A stretch of DNA of 64,000 nucleotides, taken from contig NZ_JOEZ01000003.1 in NCBI RefSeq assembly GCF_000721175.1, positions 248,001 to 312,000 on the forward strand. The letters run 5' to 3'. This document shows positions 24,415 through 34,535 of this stretch, piece after piece. Each line of letters begins with the position of its first letter. The stretch's first letter is position 1. Both the position numbers and the translations under genes were made by a program. This DNA is from Streptomyces anulatus. GTDB taxonomy: Bacteria; Actinomycetota; Actinomycetes; Streptomycetales; Streptomycetaceae. The notes beneath the pieces are model-generated. The model was not told where the DNA came from, did no database searches, and was given only the letters and a program-made list of their open reading frames with translations.

Positions 24415-26668
24415 TCCTCAGGGCGTAGTGCGCGCTGACCTGCGAGGCGGTCAACGCGGTCGGGTAGACAGCGGTCTCGTCGATCTGCCCGGCGAAGAAG
24501 TTGCTCGTCGGACGGCTCGGCCAGTTGGCGAGGTTGTCCCCGCCGATCCGCCAGTACCCCGGACGGTTGTCGTTGCCGGTGACCAGGGTGTTCGACGTGC
24601 GCAACTGCCCGTCGACGTAGAGCGCCATGCCCTGGCCCCAGGGGCCCTGGGTGGCGACGACGTGGTGCCACTGGCCGTCGTTGTACGCACCCGAGGTGGT
24701 GACGGTGCGCATGCCGCCGCTCTGGACGCCGAAGGTGAGGCGCCCGTCGTTGCGCATGTAGACGTGCTTGTCGTGACGGGTGCTGTTCTGCTGCGTCAGA
24801 TTCCCGAAGCCGATGATCTTCCCACCCCTGGTGGTGGTGGTCTTGATCCAGGTCTCCACCGAGAACCGGGGCGGCGCGGGGTGCTGCCGGTTGCTGTACG
24901 CGTACTCGTTGCTCCCGTTGAAGCCGATCGCCGTGGAGGGCCCGGCGACCGCCGCCGGGGTCTGCCGGTAGGCCGGGGCGTTGCGCAGGAAGCCGTTGTT
25001 CAGTTCGCCGCTGCTGTCGTGCGCGAACGTCGACGTGCCCTCGTCGTAGCGCCAGTAGAGCGTCGCCCCGTCGGCCCTGACCCGCGCCGGGTACGCCTCC
25101 GTCGTGCTCGCCACGGTCGCGGACCGGGCCGGGGACCTGGTGCTGGTGTTGGTGCCGTCGCTCGCGGTCATCCGGTAGGAGTGCGTCTCGCCCGGCGCGA
25201 CGTCGGTGTCCGTCCAGGTCAGCTGCGGCCGGTCCCAGAAGACGGAGTGTCCGGTCGCCGTGTGGATCGGCGTGTTCGAGCCGTCCTTGTAGATCCGGTA
25301 GGTCAGCTCCCCGTCGTCGGTGTCGAAGCTGGTCTGCCAGTTCACGTCGATCTGCCCGGGGGTCAGTGTGGACAGGCTGACGTTGGGCACCCAGGGCGCG
25401 CCCGTGTCCGGGCCGTCCGCGAACCGGGTCAGCCCCTGTTGCGGCTTGCTGTTGACGGTGGTGAACTCGCCGCCGACCCAAAGGTAGTGGCGGTCGCCGC
25501 TGCTCGCCTGGGTCATCACCCGTGGTCCGACCGGCTCGCCGATGCCGTCGTTGGTGTCCGGGAACCAGGGCAGCAGCTTCGGGTCGTCGACCGCCTGGGC
25601 CAGCAGGTGCTTGCGCGGCTGGTCCGGGAAGGCCCCCATGCTGGAGCAGTCGTGGGCGTGGCTGCCGCTGTAGAGCACCCCGGAATGGACCGCCACGGCC
25701 TGGGTGGCGCCGAGGCAGGTGTCCCGCCAGCGCTGCTGGAAGTCGCTCAGGTCCATGGCGATGCGTCCGTCGAACACCCCGCCGCCGGTACCCTCGTTGG
25801 CGGTGTAGAAGCCGGTGGCGTCGGTGGTGATGTCCTGGACCGTGGAGTTGTTGTGGATGAACCCCGGGTAGGACTTCGTGAGTTGTCCGGTGGTCGCGTC
25901 GACCACGGCCAGGGCGTGCGTGGTGGTGCCGTTGATGCGGAAGAAGTCCCCGCCGAGCAGCACGTTCTGCCCGTCCGGGGTCAGCTCGACGGCCCGGGCC
26001 ACCTCGTCGGCGTTGGCCGTGAAGGGCAGCAGTGACGCCCCGGCGGTGGTGACGGCGGCGAACTTGTTCCTGGTCTGCCCGCCGACGCTGTTGAAGTCCC
26101 CGCCCAGATAGACCGTGTCGGCGGTGACGGCGAGCGCCCGCACGGTTGCCGTCACGGAGATCTTGAAGTCGTCCCGAGGGGTGCAGGTCGCGGTGTCGAT
26201 CGCCGCGATGTTGCTGACCCCGACCCCGTTCACCGCCCCGAACTGACCGCCTGCGTAGAGGGTTTCGCCGTCCGGGGACAGGGCCAGGGCCCGTACGGTC
26301 GCGGTGCCCGAGGAGATGGTGAAGGACAGCGAGCAGTCGGTGGGAACCCCGGTCGCCGCGTCGAACGCGGCGAAGTTCACCGCGGGCTGTTCGCCGGTTC
26401 CGGGAGCGGCGGTGGGGGGCCGCAGGGTGGAGAAGGTGCCGCCCGCGTAGACGACGCCGTCGTCGGCGGCCATCGACCAGACGATGCCGTTGGTCTGCCA
26501 GGTGGTGAGGTCGTCCGCGGTGATGGCGACCGGTGGTGTCAGCGCAGCCGCCGGAGAGGGCCCGGCCGCGGTCGCGGTCAGGGCTCCGGCCAGCAGGCCG
26601 AGAGCGGCGGAGACGGCCCGCACACGGCCGCGCCCTCCGGTTCTCTGCCCCGTACTTCCGTTCATCAT
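24407..26668 (-). CDS. Secreted beta-propeller-FN3-LamG protein
   Basis: 753 residues with a Sec-type signal peptide (about residues 15-42). Residues 45-400 contain WD-like/DUF5122-type repeats (VYAGGTFSTL, LYAGGQFGAVNGV, VYLGGDFNSVGG, LLGGDFFRINGT, LWVGGEFTTVN). A fibronectin III-like domain follows (about 415-520), then a laminin G-like/concanavalin fold (about 530-750: FSVETWIKTTT, QWHHVVATQGPWGQGMALYVDGQL, GQIDETAVYPTALTASQVSAHY). It is probably an extracellular carbohydrate-binding or adhesive protein. ATG overlaps the stop of the upstream propeller remnant. Confidence 0.85.
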   Translation of the reverse strand: MMNGSTGQRTGGRGRVRAVSAALGLLAGALTATAAGPSPAAALTPPVAITADDLTTWQTNGIVWSMAADDGVVYAGGTFSTLRPPTAAPGTGEQPAVNFAAFDAATGVPTDCSLSFTISSGTATVRALALSPDGETLYAGGQFGAVNGVGVSNIAAIDTATCTPRDDFKISVTATVRALAVTADTVYLGGDFNSVGGQTRNKFAAVTTAGASLLPFTANADEVARAVELTPDGQNVLLGGDFFRINGTTTHALAVVDATTGQLTKSYPGFIHNNSTVQDITTDATGFYTANEGTGGGVFDGRIAMDLSDFQQRWRDTCLGATQAVAVHSGVLYSGSHAHDCSSMGAFPDQPRKHLLAQAVDDPKLLPWFPDTNDGIGEPVGPRVMTQASSGDRHYLWVGGEFTTVNSKPQQGLTRFADGPDTGAPWVPNVSLSTLTPGQIDVNWQTSFDTDDGELTYRIYKDGSNTPIHTATGHSVFWDRPQLTWTDTDVAPGETHSYRMTASDGTNTSTRSPARSATVASTTEAYPARVRADGATLYWRYDEGTSTFAHDSSGELNNGFLRNAPAYRQTPAAVAGPSTAIGFNGSNEYAYSNRQHPAPPRFSVETWIKTTTTRGGKIIGFGNLTQQNSTRHDKHVYMRNDGRLTFGVQSGGMRTVTTSGAYNDGQWHHVVATQGPWGQGMALYVDGQLRTSNTLVTGNDNRPGYWRIGGDNLANWPSRPTSNFFAGQIDETAVYPTALTASQVSAHYALRNG

Positions 26669-27570
26669 TCAGCTCCGAAGGTGAGAACGAGCTGCGGCCG
26701 GGAGGCCGCGGGTCCTGCCTCGCCCGACCAGACGCGCAGACTGTCCGTCCCGCTGCTGGTCAGGGCGAGTGAGTAGGAGGAGCGCAGGGCCCCGCCCGGT
26801 GCCGGCGCGGAGAGCTCCACCGAGTGGTCGGTGGAGACGGCGGTCGCGCCGGTGATCGTCCCGAGCACGGACACGGCGAGCGCCGGCCGGGAGCTGTAGG
26901 TGACCGTCGAATCGGTCCAGGCGCCGGTGACCGGCACCACGCTGTGGCTGTCGGTGGAGCCCGCCGTCGGATCCGACGACGTACGGAACCGGATGCGGGC
27001 CGCTTCGAGGACCTGTCCGTTCACCGACCGGAAGTCGCCGCCCGTGTGCACCGTGCCGTTCGACGCCACGTCGAGCGCGCGCACCGTCGCGGAGGGGTTC
27101 GGCGAGAACCCGGCCCGCCAGGTGCGGGTGGCGGTGTCGACGGTGACCAGCCCGTCGGCGCTCGTCCCGTTCACCGCGTTGAAGTAGCCGCCCACGTACA
27201 GCGTGGACTCGTCCGGGGAGACGGCCGGCGCCGGCACGGTCGCGGTGCCGCTGCTCCGGGTGCCGGCCGGCGCCCCGGTCTCGGCGTCGAACACGGCGGA
27301 GTTGACGGCGGGCGTGGAGCCGCCGCCCGCCGGGGTGCCCGCCGGGCGGACGGAGGAGAACGTGCCGCCCGCGTGGACGGCCCCGTTCGCCTCCGTCAGC
27401 GACCACACGATCCCGATGGTCTGGTGGGCGGGCTGGCGGTCGGCGGTGAAGCCGACGGGCTCGGTGAGTGCGGTCGCCGGGGGCGCGGCGGCCACCGGGG
27501 CGAGCACCCCGGCGGCCGGCGCGAGGGCCGCGACGGTCGCGATGCGCCCGCGACGGCCCGGCCCCTTCAT
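26665..27570 (-). CDS. Truncated beta-propeller protein fused to half of a DNRLRE-type domain
   Basis: 301 residues with a signal peptide. Residues 35-185 are clearly paralogous to the N-terminus of the downstream 753-residue protein ([53 protein letters not shown]). Directly after SVNGQ the sequence jumps to [18 protein letters not shown] and [12 protein letters not shown]. That is the second half of a DNRLRE/CBM96-like beta-sandwich, without its first half. This looks like an in-frame internal deletion in a longer propeller-DNRLRE gene. It has 4-base overlaps with gmd and with the LamG gene. Confidence 0.75.
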   Translation of the reverse strand: MKGPGRRGRIATVAALAPAAGVLAPVAAAPPATALTEPVGFTADRQPAHQTIGIVWSLTEANGAVHAGGTFSSVRPAGTPAGGGSTPAVNSAVFDAETGAPAGTRSSGTATVPAPAVSPDESTLYVGGYFNAVNGTSADGLVTVDTATRTWRAGFSPNPSATVRALDVASNGTVHTGGDFRSVNGQVLEAARIRFRTSSDPTAGSTDSHSVVPVTGAWTDSTVTYSSRPALAVSVLGTITGATAVSTDHSVELSAPAPGGALRSSYSLALTSSGTDSLRVWSGEAGPAASRPQLVLTFGAE

Positions 27571-28580
27571 CTGTCCACCCGGACGGCGGCCCCGGTCAGC
27601 TGGTCGGCCAGCTGCCGGATGTCGGCGTCGACCATGATCCGGGCCAGCTCCCGCGACTTCACCTCGGGCTTCCAGCCCAGCAGCTCCTCGGCCTTCGAGG
27701 CGTCGCCGATCAACGCGTCGACCTCGCTGGGGCGTTCGTACTTCGGGTCGTAGCGCACGTGCTCACGCCAGTCCAGGCCCGCGTGCTCGAAGGCGCACTC
27801 CAGGAACTGCCGGACGCTGACACCCTCGCCGGTGGCGACCACGTAGTCGTCGGGGGCGTCGCACTGGAGCATCCGCCACATGGCGTCCACGTACTCCGGC
27901 GCATACCCCCAGTCCCGGACCGCGTCCAGATTGCCCAGGTGCAGCCGGTCCTGGAGCCCGGCCTTGATCCGGGCGACGCCCCGGGTGATCTTCCGGGTCA
28001 CGAAGGTCTCGCCCCGGCGCGGTGACTCGTGGTTGAAGAGGATCCCGTTCACCGCGAACATGCCGTACGCCTCGCGGTAGTTGACCGTCGCCCAGTAGGC
28101 GTAGACCTTCGCCACGCTGTAGGGGCTGCGCGGGTGGAACGGGGTCTGCTCGTTCTGCGGGGGCGGGCTGGCGCCGAACATCTCGGAGGACGAGGCCTGG
28201 TAGATCCGGGTCTGGATGCCGCTGGCCCGGACCGCCTCCAGGAGCCGGATGGTGCCGAGCCCCGTGACGTCACCGGTGTACAGCGGGGCGTCGAAGGACA
28301 CCCGCACATGCGACTGCGCGCCCAGGTTGTAGACCTCGTCGGGCTGGATGTCGCGCAGCAGGTTCACCAGTGCCACACCGTCGGACAGGTCCGCGTGATG
28401 CAGGACGAAGGAGCGCTCGGGCTCCTCGGGTCCCTGGTAGATGTGGTCGATCCGCTCGGTGTTGAAGCTCGACGAACGCCGTATGAGCCCGTGCACCGTG
28501 TACCCCTTGTCGAGCAACAACTCGGCCAGATAAGAACCGTCCTGGCCGGTCACTCCGGTGATGAGCGCGGTCTTCGCCAC
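27567..28580 (-). CDS. gmd: GDP-mannose 4,6-dehydratase
   Basis: 337 residues from the GTG at 28580, just after AAGGGGGAA. Extended SDR fold: the [19 protein letters not shown](P) loop, [24 protein letters not shown], and the catalytic Tyr-x3-Lys in [12 protein letters not shown], with [21 protein letters not shown] as in GDP-mannose dehydratases. It converts GDP-mannose to GDP-4-keto-6-deoxymannose in the cytoplasm. Divergent fcl completes GDP-L-fucose synthesis. It is the first gene of the operon gmd-propeller-LamG-lipoprotein-GT2. Confidence 0.95.
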   Translation of the reverse strand: MAKTALITGVTGQDGSYLAELLLDKGYTVHGLIRRSSSFNTERIDHIYQGPEEPERSFVLHHADLSDGVALVNLLRDIQPDEVYNLGAQSHVRVSFDAPLYTGDVTGLGTIRLLEAVRASGIQTRIYQASSSEMFGASPPPQNEQTPFHPRSPYSVAKVYAYWATVNYREAYGMFAVNGILFNHESPRRGETFVTRKITRGVARIKAGLQDRLHLGNLDAVRDWGYAPEYVDAMWRMLQCDAPDDYVVATGEGVSVRQFLECAFEHAGLDWREHVRYDPKYERPSEVDALIGDASKAEELLGWKPEVKSRELARIMVDADIRQLADQLTGAAVRVDR

Positions 28581-28696
28581 GATTCCCCCTTCTCTGCTGT
28601 GATCGCCCCGGTGGCGACGTTCACCGACATATCGGAATTGAAGCGGTCTGCGGCAAAGTGTCACCGCAGTCCCTTTCTGCTGGCACAATCCGAGCC

Positions 28697-29680
28697 ATGA
28701 CGACCGAACTCCCTCTCCCGCCACAGGAATCCGCCCGCTCCCTACTGCGGCCCGGCTCCCGCATATTCGTCGCGGGACACCGCGGCCTGGTCGGCTCGGC
28801 GGTGGCCCGCCGCCTCGCCGACGACGGCCACGAGGTGCTCACCCGCGGCCGTGACCTCCTCGATCTGCGCGACGCCGCGCGGACCGAGACGTATCTGAAG
28901 GAGGTCCGCCCGGACGCCGTGGTACTGGCCGCCGCCAAGGTCGGCGGGATCATGGCCAACAGCACGTACCCGGTGCAGTTCCTGGAGGACAACCTGCGCA
29001 TCCAGCTCAGCGTGATCGCCGGCACGCACGCGGCCGGGACCGAGCGGCTGCTCTTCCTCGGCTCGTCGTGCATCTACCCCCGCCTCGCGCCCCAGCCGAT
29101 CCGCGAGGAGTCGCTGCTCACCGGCGAGCTGGAGCCCACCAACGAGGCGTACGCGCTCGCCAAGATCGCCGGCGTCGTCCAGACCCAGTCCTACCGGCGG
29201 CAGTACGGCGCCTCCTACATCAGCGCCATGCCCACCAATCTCTACGGGCCCGGCGACAACTTCGACCTGGAGACCTCGCACGTCCTGCCCGCGCTGATCC
29301 GCCGCTTCCACGAGGCGCGGCGGGACGGGGCCCCCGAGGTGACCCTGTGGGGATCCGGCGCCCCGCGCCGGGAGTTCCTCCATGTCGACGACCTCGCCGA
29401 CGCCTGCGTGCGCCTGCTGGAGGCCTACGACGGTGACGAACCCGTCAACATCGGCTGCGGCGAGGACCTGACCATCCGTGAACTGGCCGAAATCGTAAGA
29501 GAGGTGACGGGCTATTCGGGACGCATCGGCTGGGACGCCTCGAAGCCCGACGGGACGCCCCGCAAGCTGCTCGACGTGACCCGCCTCTCCTCCCTGGGCT
29601 TCACGCCGCGGATCCCGCTGCGTGACGGCATCGCCCGCACCTACGCCTGGTGGCTCGGCCAACTCCCGAACGGAAACTGA
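28697..29680 (+). CDS. fcl: GDP-L-fucose synthase
   Basis: 327 residues from the ATG at 28697 (MTTELPLPP); an in-frame upstream start at 28658 lies in the promoter region. It is a dual epimerase/reductase: [14 protein letters not shown] is the NADP loop, [16 protein letters not shown] carries the catalytic Ser/Cys, YALAKIAGV the Tyr-x3-Lys, and [30 protein letters not shown] is diagnostic for the family. It acts on the Gmd product and supplies GDP-L-fucose to the locus glycosyltransferases. Confidence 0.95.
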   Translation: MTTELPLPPQESARSLLRPGSRIFVAGHRGLVGSAVARRLADDGHEVLTRGRDLLDLRDAARTETYLKEVRPDAVVLAAAKVGGIMANSTYPVQFLEDNLRIQLSVIAGTHAAGTERLLFLGSSCIYPRLAPQPIREESLLTGELEPTNEAYALAKIAGVVQTQSYRRQYGASYISAMPTNLYGPGDNFDLETSHVLPALIRRFHEARRDGAPEVTLWGSGAPRREFLHVDDLADACVRLLEAYDGDEPVNIGCGEDLTIRELAEIVREVTGYSGRIGWDASKPDGTPRKLLDVTRLSSLGFTPRIPLRDGIARTYAWWLGQLPNGN

Positions 29681-29754
29681 CCGTTGGCCGCCGTCGGACG
29701 GTGTCCCGCGGCGGTACACCGGTGGTGCTCCTCGCATCCGCACGCCCGCCGTCC

Positions 29755-31284
29755 TCAGTACGCCCCGCGGCCGTCGGTGACGGCGCGCACGGTGCGGGCG
29801 AGGAGCCCCATGTCGGCGGCGACCGACCAGTTGTCGACGTACCACAGGTCGAGCGAGACGGTCTCCTGCCAGCTCAGGTCGGAGCGGCCGCTCACCTGCC
29901 ACAGCCCCGTGAGCCCCGGTTTCACGGCGAGCCGGCGGTGCTCCCGCTCGTCGTAGCGCGAGGCCTCCTCCGGCAGCGGCGGCCGTGGCCCCACCAGCGA
30001 CATATGCCCGAGCAACACGTTCAGCAGCTGGGGGAGTTCGTCGATCGAGGTGCGCCGCAGCATTCGTCCGACCGGCGTCACCCTGGGGTCGCTGCGCATC
30101 TTGAACAGCGGTCCTTCGACCTCGTTGGCCGCGGCGAGCTGCGCCTTGAGCTCCTCCGCGTCCGCCACCATCGTGCGGAACTTCCACATGGTGAACGGCC
30201 GGTTGTGCTGCCCCTGCCGGACCTGCCGGTGGAAGACCGGACCCCGCGAGGACAGCCGGACGCTCAGTGCCACCGCCAGTAACAGCGGTGCCAGCGCCAG
30301 CAGTCCGAACAGGGCTCCCGCCCGGTCCAGTACGTTCTTGACCACCGCCTGCGGGCCCCCGCGCAGCGGCGGCGCTACGTGCAGCAGGGTCAGCCCGGCC
30401 GCGCTCACGGGGCGCACCCGCTCGGCGGCCACCCCGGACAGCTCCGAGACCACGGACAGGGCGACGCCCCCGTCGTGCAGCCCCCAGCCGAGCCGCCGCA
30501 GCCGGTCGCCGGTCAGCTGGGGCCCGGGAGCCACCAGCACCAGGTCCGCCGCGTGGGCGTAGACCCCGCCGAGCACCGTGCTCACGTCGTCGTCGGCCGG
30601 GCAGGACGCGAGGCGCCCCGGCACCCGCACACCGTCCAGCTCCAGCCGGGCGGCGCCCACCGGTATGGCGGCGACCAGCCGATAGTCGTGATCCGTACGG
30701 GAGTTGAGCAGCGAGGCCGCCCGGTCCACCCCCGCAGCCTCGCCGACCAGCAGTACCCTGCGGATCCGGTGGCCGCGCCGCAGCCCCGCCACCGCCGTGG
30801 CGACGAGCAGCCCGGGTGCCACGGCCACGACGGCCGTGGCCGGGTCCACCGGGCTTCCCGCCGCCGTGTGCAGCACGGCCAGCAGGCCGATGAGCACGAG
30901 CCAGTCCCCGACCGCGCCGAGCGCGCCGCCCGGCCCGGACCCCGGCCGGCCCGTGTACCGCCCCCGGGCCCCGCGCAGCCCGGCCCACACCAGCCCCGCC
31001 ACCACGGCTGCCGCCACCGGACGGGGCTGGTCGCCCGAGCGCAGCAGCAGCCAGGCCGGACCGGCCAGAGCGAGCAGGTCGGTCAGTGCGGCGAGGGCCG
31101 GGCCGGGCGTCGGCTTCCGCCTGGCCGGCACCCGGCCGGCCGGGTCGCGCTGTGCTGTCGGGGCCCTCCACAGCTGTTCCAGGGCCGCCGTGCGATTCCG
31201 GGATGCGGCGGTGCGGGGGCGCGGCGCGCCCCGGAGTCCCACCGGTCCGGATAGGTCGGTATCAGGTATTTCGACATGCCCCAT
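29755..31284 (-). CDS. Polyprenyl-phosphate sugar-1-phosphate transferase (WbaP/exopolysaccharide initiating enzyme)
   Basis: 509 residues from the ATG at 31284, with GGGGGG three bases before it. Four N-terminal helices are followed by a CoA-binding-like domain (RRVLLVGEAAGVDRAASLL). After a fifth hydrophobic segment comes the catalytic sugar-transferase domain: SSRGPVFHRQVRQGQHNRPFTMWKFRTM, RRTSIDELPQLLNVLLGHMSLVGPRPPLPEE and KPGLTGLWQVSGRSDLSWQE. It starts the repeat unit on undecaprenyl phosphate. A strong hairpin lies in its leader (31322-31354). Confidence 0.92.
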   Translation of the reverse strand: MGHVEIPDTDLSGPVGLRGAPRPRTAASRNRTAALEQLWRAPTAQRDPAGRVPARRKPTPGPALAALTDLLALAGPAWLLLRSGDQPRPVAAAVVAGLVWAGLRGARGRYTGRPGSGPGGALGAVGDWLVLIGLLAVLHTAAGSPVDPATAVVAVAPGLLVATAVAGLRRGHRIRRVLLVGEAAGVDRAASLLNSRTDHDYRLVAAIPVGAARLELDGVRVPGRLASCPADDDVSTVLGGVYAHAADLVLVAPGPQLTGDRLRRLGWGLHDGGVALSVVSELSGVAAERVRPVSAAGLTLLHVAPPLRGGPQAVVKNVLDRAGALFGLLALAPLLLAVALSVRLSSRGPVFHRQVRQGQHNRPFTMWKFRTMVADAEELKAQLAAANEVEGPLFKMRSDPRVTPVGRMLRRTSIDELPQLLNVLLGHMSLVGPRPPLPEEASRYDEREHRRLAVKPGLTGLWQVSGRSDLSWQETVSLDLWYVDNWSVAADMGLLARTVRAVTDGRGAY

Positions 31285-31321
31285 GAACCCCCCAGTCACA
31301 GTCGCACCCCCGCAAACGGGA

Positions 31322-31354
31322 CGCATCCGTCGATCCCATGGACTGACGGATGCG
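31322..31354 (-). promoter_or_regulatory. Leader hairpin upstream of the initiating sugar transferase
   Basis: Perfect 10-base arms CGCATCCGTC (31322-31331) and GACGGATGCG (31345-31354) enclose a 13-base loop, 38-70 bases before the start codon at 31284. It may be an operator if upstream of transcription start, or an RNA element if within the 5' leader. No known riboswitch class was recognised. Confidence 0.45.
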
Positions 31355-31572
31355 CCCTCGCTCGGTGCACGATATCCACACACGTGCCATTTCGCTGGAG
31401 TTCCCGTGAAGTTCAGACGGCTCGGTCCAGACACCTCCGATCGGCTGGAACCATGCGATGTCGCCCTCTGTGTACGGATGTTGATGGAGCGACAGACGGG
31501 TAAGCGCTTGTGCCGGCCGGTGGCGACGGGCGGCCCATGGAGGCTCCGACTCCGGTGTGCCGCCCCGGGAAC

Positions 31573-31618
31573 GCGTGAACCCCCTGGCGGGCGGTGTTCC
31601 CGGCCAGGGGGTTCACGC
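31573..31618 (-). terminator. Long perfect hairpin, probable terminator
   Basis: Sixteen-base perfect arms GCGTGAACCCCCTGGC (31573-31588) and GCCAGGGGGTTCACGC (31603-31618) enclose a 14-base loop. There is no U-run, as is usual for streptomycete terminators. It lies about 290 bases beyond the phosphatase stop and upstream of the sugar-transferase promoter, so it would insulate the two transcripts. Confidence 0.5.
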
Positions 31619-31905
31619 ATTCTCCGCCCGTACCCCGAGGGCGGGGGATCGCTACGGGGTCGGAATGCGCCCCCCGTGCGCCTTCTGGTGCGCCGGTGGA
31701 CCAGAACCCCGGCACCAACGAGCAGTGTTGCTGCGAGAGTTACGGACATCACAGGAGCCAGGTGGCGGCCAGGCTGCCGCCGCCGGACGTGGGGGCGGTG
31801 CCGCCGACCGTGGGCCGAGGTACCGGGGTACACCCGATAGGGCCTGTGGGATCGGCAACGTGCGGACCCGGGCGGAACGGGTCAGCGGCATCCGGCTGGA
31901 ACAGG

Positions 31906-34497
31906 TCAGCCGGCTCCGGCCGGCGGGAGGGTCTGCTCGGTCCAGATGGTCTTCCCGGTCGGGGTGTACCGCGTGCCCCACCGCTGGACGAGCTGCGCCA
32001 CGATGAACAGGCCACGGCCGCCCTCGTCGTCCTCCGCGCTGTGCCGCAGGTGCGGGGAGGTGTGGCCGGTGTCCGCGACCTCGCACACCAGGGTGCGGTC
32101 CCGGATGAGGCGCAGCCCCAGCGGCCCGCCCGCGTACCGGACCGCGTTGGTGACGAGCTCGCTGACGACCAGCTCGGTCGCGAACGACAGCTCCTCCAGG
32201 CCCCAGGCCGCCAGTTGCCCGGTGACCAGCGCGCGGGCCCGGCCCACCGACACCGGTTCGGCGGTCAGCTCCCAGTCGGCCACCCGTTCCGGTCCCAGCT
32301 CGCGGGTGCGGACCAGGAGCAGGGCCGTGTCGTCGGCGCTCGTGCCGCCGGGCACCAGCTCGGACACCGCCCGGTCGCACAGCTCCTCCAGCGACGCGGA
32401 ACGGTCGCCCAGTACCCCGCCCAGCGCGTCGAGGCCCTGGCCGATGTCGTGGTCCCGGGCCTCGACCAGCCCGTCGGTGAACAGCGCCAGCAGGCTGCCC
32501 ACCGGCAGGTCGATCTCCATCGACTCGAACGGCAGGCCACCCAGACCGAGCGGCGGCCCGGCGGGCAGGTCAGGGAACGACACCCGGCCGCCGGGGTCGA
32601 CGATCGCCGGAGGCAGATGCCCGGCACGGGCCATGACGCAGCGCCGGGAGACCGGGTCGTAGACCGCGTACAGACAGGTCGCCCCGGTGGTCACGTCGTA
32701 CGTCTCCACGGCCCCGTCGTACGTGTCCGACCGCTCCTCCGCGGGCTGCCCCACCAGGTCGTCCAGCCGGGTCAGCAGCTCGTCGGGGGCCATGTCGAGC
32801 TGGGCGAAGGCCCGTACGGAGGTGCGGAGCCGGCCCATGGTGGCGGCTGCCTGGAGCCCGTGCCCGACCACGTCCCCCACCACGAGACCGACCCGGGTCC
32901 CGGACAGCGGGATCACGTCGAACCAGTCCCCGCCGACGCCGGTCACATCGTCCGCCGGCAGATAGCGGTAGGCGGTCTCGACCGCGGACTGCGGCGGCAG
33001 GTGATGGGGAAGCAGCTGCCGCTGGAGGGCGAGGGAGGCGGTGCGCTCGCGGGTGTAGCGGCGGGCGTTGTCGATGCAGACCGCGGTCCGGGCGGCCAGC
33101 TCGTCGGCCAGGGCGACCTCGCCGTTGTCGAACGTGGTCGCCCGGTCGGGGGCGAGCGCCCGGCCCGAGGCGTCAGAGCTCACGCCCCGGTCGAAGGTGA
33201 CGAGCCCCAGGATGCCGCCGCCGGCCCGCAGCGGGACGACGAGGGTGCTCTCGTCCAGCACGAGGCCGCCGGAGGACAGGCTGCGGTGCTGCGGGGAGCC
33301 GGGCGGATAGACGACCGGCGGATAGGGCCCCCGGGGCCCGCCGGGGGCGGTGGGGTCCCGGGGGCCCAGGGCCGCGCCGGGGAGGCCCGTGTCCGGGAGG
33401 CCGGCGCCTGACGGGTCCGCGCTGAGGAGACCGGGGTCCGGTGCGCCGGACCCCGGCGCCGGCCGTTCCGCGACCCGCAGGAGGGTCATGTCCGCCGTGC
33501 TGCCCACCGCCGCCGTCTCCCCGGTCACCGCCGCCCGGGTGACATCGACCCGTACGGTGCCGGCGAAGTCCGGCACCGCCACCTCGGCGATCCTCTCGGC
33601 GGTGGTGGCCACGTCCAGGACCGTGCCGATCCTGCGTCCGGCCTCGACGAGGAGGGTCAGCCGCTCCTGGACCCGGTAGCGGTCGGTGATGTCGAAGGCG
33701 TCCTCGCACACGCCGAACACGTGCCCGTGGGCGTCCTCCAGCCGGTAGTAGGCGCAGGACCACAGATGGTCCCTCCCCGGGTCGCTGGGCGGCTGTCCCC
33801 GGAAGTGCAGGTCGAGGACCGGCTCGCCGGTGTCGAGGACCTGGTGCATGACGCCGTCGAGCGTCTGCGGGTAGCCGGCGGTCACGAAGGAGCCCTCGGA
33901 GTACAGCTCGTCGGCCCGCATGCCTCGGAACGCGGCCAGCGGCTGCCCGATCTCCCGCTCGTAGGCGGTGTTGCTCCAGGTCAGACGCAGGTCGGTGTCG
34001 TAGATGGCCAGGCCGACGGGCGACTGGGTGGCCAGCCCCTGGAGCAGGGCGAGCCGCGACTCCCAGTCCCGCAGCGCCCCCACCTCCGCCGCCACCATGA
34101 TCCGGTCCGGAGTCCCCGGCCCGCCGCTGCCCGCGGTCGCGCCCGGCAGGGGGCACGTCGCCGTGGCCACCAGCAGCTCGCGGCCGTCGCGGGCGCGGGC
34201 CACGTGGATCGGGCTGCCGACGAGGGACGGCGGCCCGAGCCCGGGACCTGCGGTTCCGGCGGCGCCTGACACGTCGGCCGGTACACCGGCCGGGGGAGCG
34301 CCGCCGATCGGGTGCACCGAGAGGAACGCGCTCAGGGGCCGCCCCAGGACGTCGGAGGGGCGGTGGCCGAGGAGCTCGGTGGCCGCGGGACTCCAGCCGA
34401 TGACGGTGCTCTCGGCGTCCAGAACCATCGTGGCCGCCCTGGTGATGTCCAGGGGGCCACGGAAATCGGCGCTCTCCGCCGTGTTCGCCGCGCTCAC
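31906..34497 (-). CDS. PAS-GAF-SpoIIE phosphatase with C-terminal anti-sigma-type ATPase domain
   Basis: 863 residues from the GTG at 34497. A longer start at 34554 is unlikely: those codons are AT-rich at third positions and lie on the terminator hairpin of the upstream gene. Two PAS domains (about 20-125, with TVIGWSPAATELLGHRPSDVLG, and 140-265) precede a GAF domain (about 270-455). The PP2C/SpoIIE domain follows (VGGDWFDVIPLSGTRVGLVVGDVVGHG; VGSLLALFTDGLVEARDHDI). The C-terminus is an RsbW-like ATPase (ELVVSELVTNAVRYAGGPLG; GGRGLFIVAQLVQRWG). It is a sensory serine phosphatase, likely acting in an anti-sigma partner-switching pathway. Its partners are not in the window. Confidence 0.9.
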   Translation of the reverse strand: MSAANTAESADFRGPLDITRAATMVLDAESTVIGWSPAATELLGHRPSDVLGRPLSAFLSVHPIGGAPPAGVPADVSGAAGTAGPGLGPPSLVGSPIHVARARDGRELLVATATCPLPGATAGSGGPGTPDRIMVAAEVGALRDWESRLALLQGLATQSPVGLAIYDTDLRLTWSNTAYEREIGQPLAAFRGMRADELYSEGSFVTAGYPQTLDGVMHQVLDTGEPVLDLHFRGQPPSDPGRDHLWSCAYYRLEDAHGHVFGVCEDAFDITDRYRVQERLTLLVEAGRRIGTVLDVATTAERIAEVAVPDFAGTVRVDVTRAAVTGETAAVGSTADMTLLRVAERPAPGSGAPDPGLLSADPSGAGLPDTGLPGAALGPRDPTAPGGPRGPYPPVVYPPGSPQHRSLSSGGLVLDESTLVVPLRAGGGILGLVTFDRGVSSDASGRALAPDRATTFDNGEVALADELAARTAVCIDNARRYTRERTASLALQRQLLPHHLPPQSAVETAYRYLPADDVTGVGGDWFDVIPLSGTRVGLVVGDVVGHGLQAAATMGRLRTSVRAFAQLDMAPDELLTRLDDLVGQPAEERSDTYDGAVETYDVTTGATCLYAVYDPVSRRCVMARAGHLPPAIVDPGGRVSFPDLPAGPPLGLGGLPFESMEIDLPVGSLLALFTDGLVEARDHDIGQGLDALGGVLGDRSASLEELCDRAVSELVPGGTSADDTALLLVRTRELGPERVADWELTAEPVSVGRARALVTGQLAAWGLEELSFATELVVSELVTNAVRYAGGPLGLRLIRDRTLVCEVADTGHTSPHLRHSAEDDEGGRGLFIVAQLVQRWGTRYTPTGKTIWTEQTLPPAGAG

Positions 34498-34535
34498 GGC
34501 GCGACCCGGCCCGGTTTCATTACCCTCAGAATCCG

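Larger units (their letters stand above)
31285..31905. other. 621-base gene-poor gap with two strong hairpins
   Basis: No convincing gene is found between the sugar transferase start and the phosphatase stop. The gap holds the leader hairpin at 31322-31354, the long hairpin at 31573-31618 and, on the minus strand from 31749, a short reading frame with one hydrophobic segment and a basic tail that lacks a ribosome binding site and coding bias. It probably contains the sugar-transferase promoter and the phosphatase terminator. Confidence 0.5.

Noticed and set aside
31652..31749. Possible small membrane protein on the minus strand starting at 31749
   Set aside because: One hydrophobic segment followed by a basic tail is seen, but there is no ribosome binding site, and the frame runs on through non-coding DNA into the sugar transferase. 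It may be a remnant but cannot be supported.
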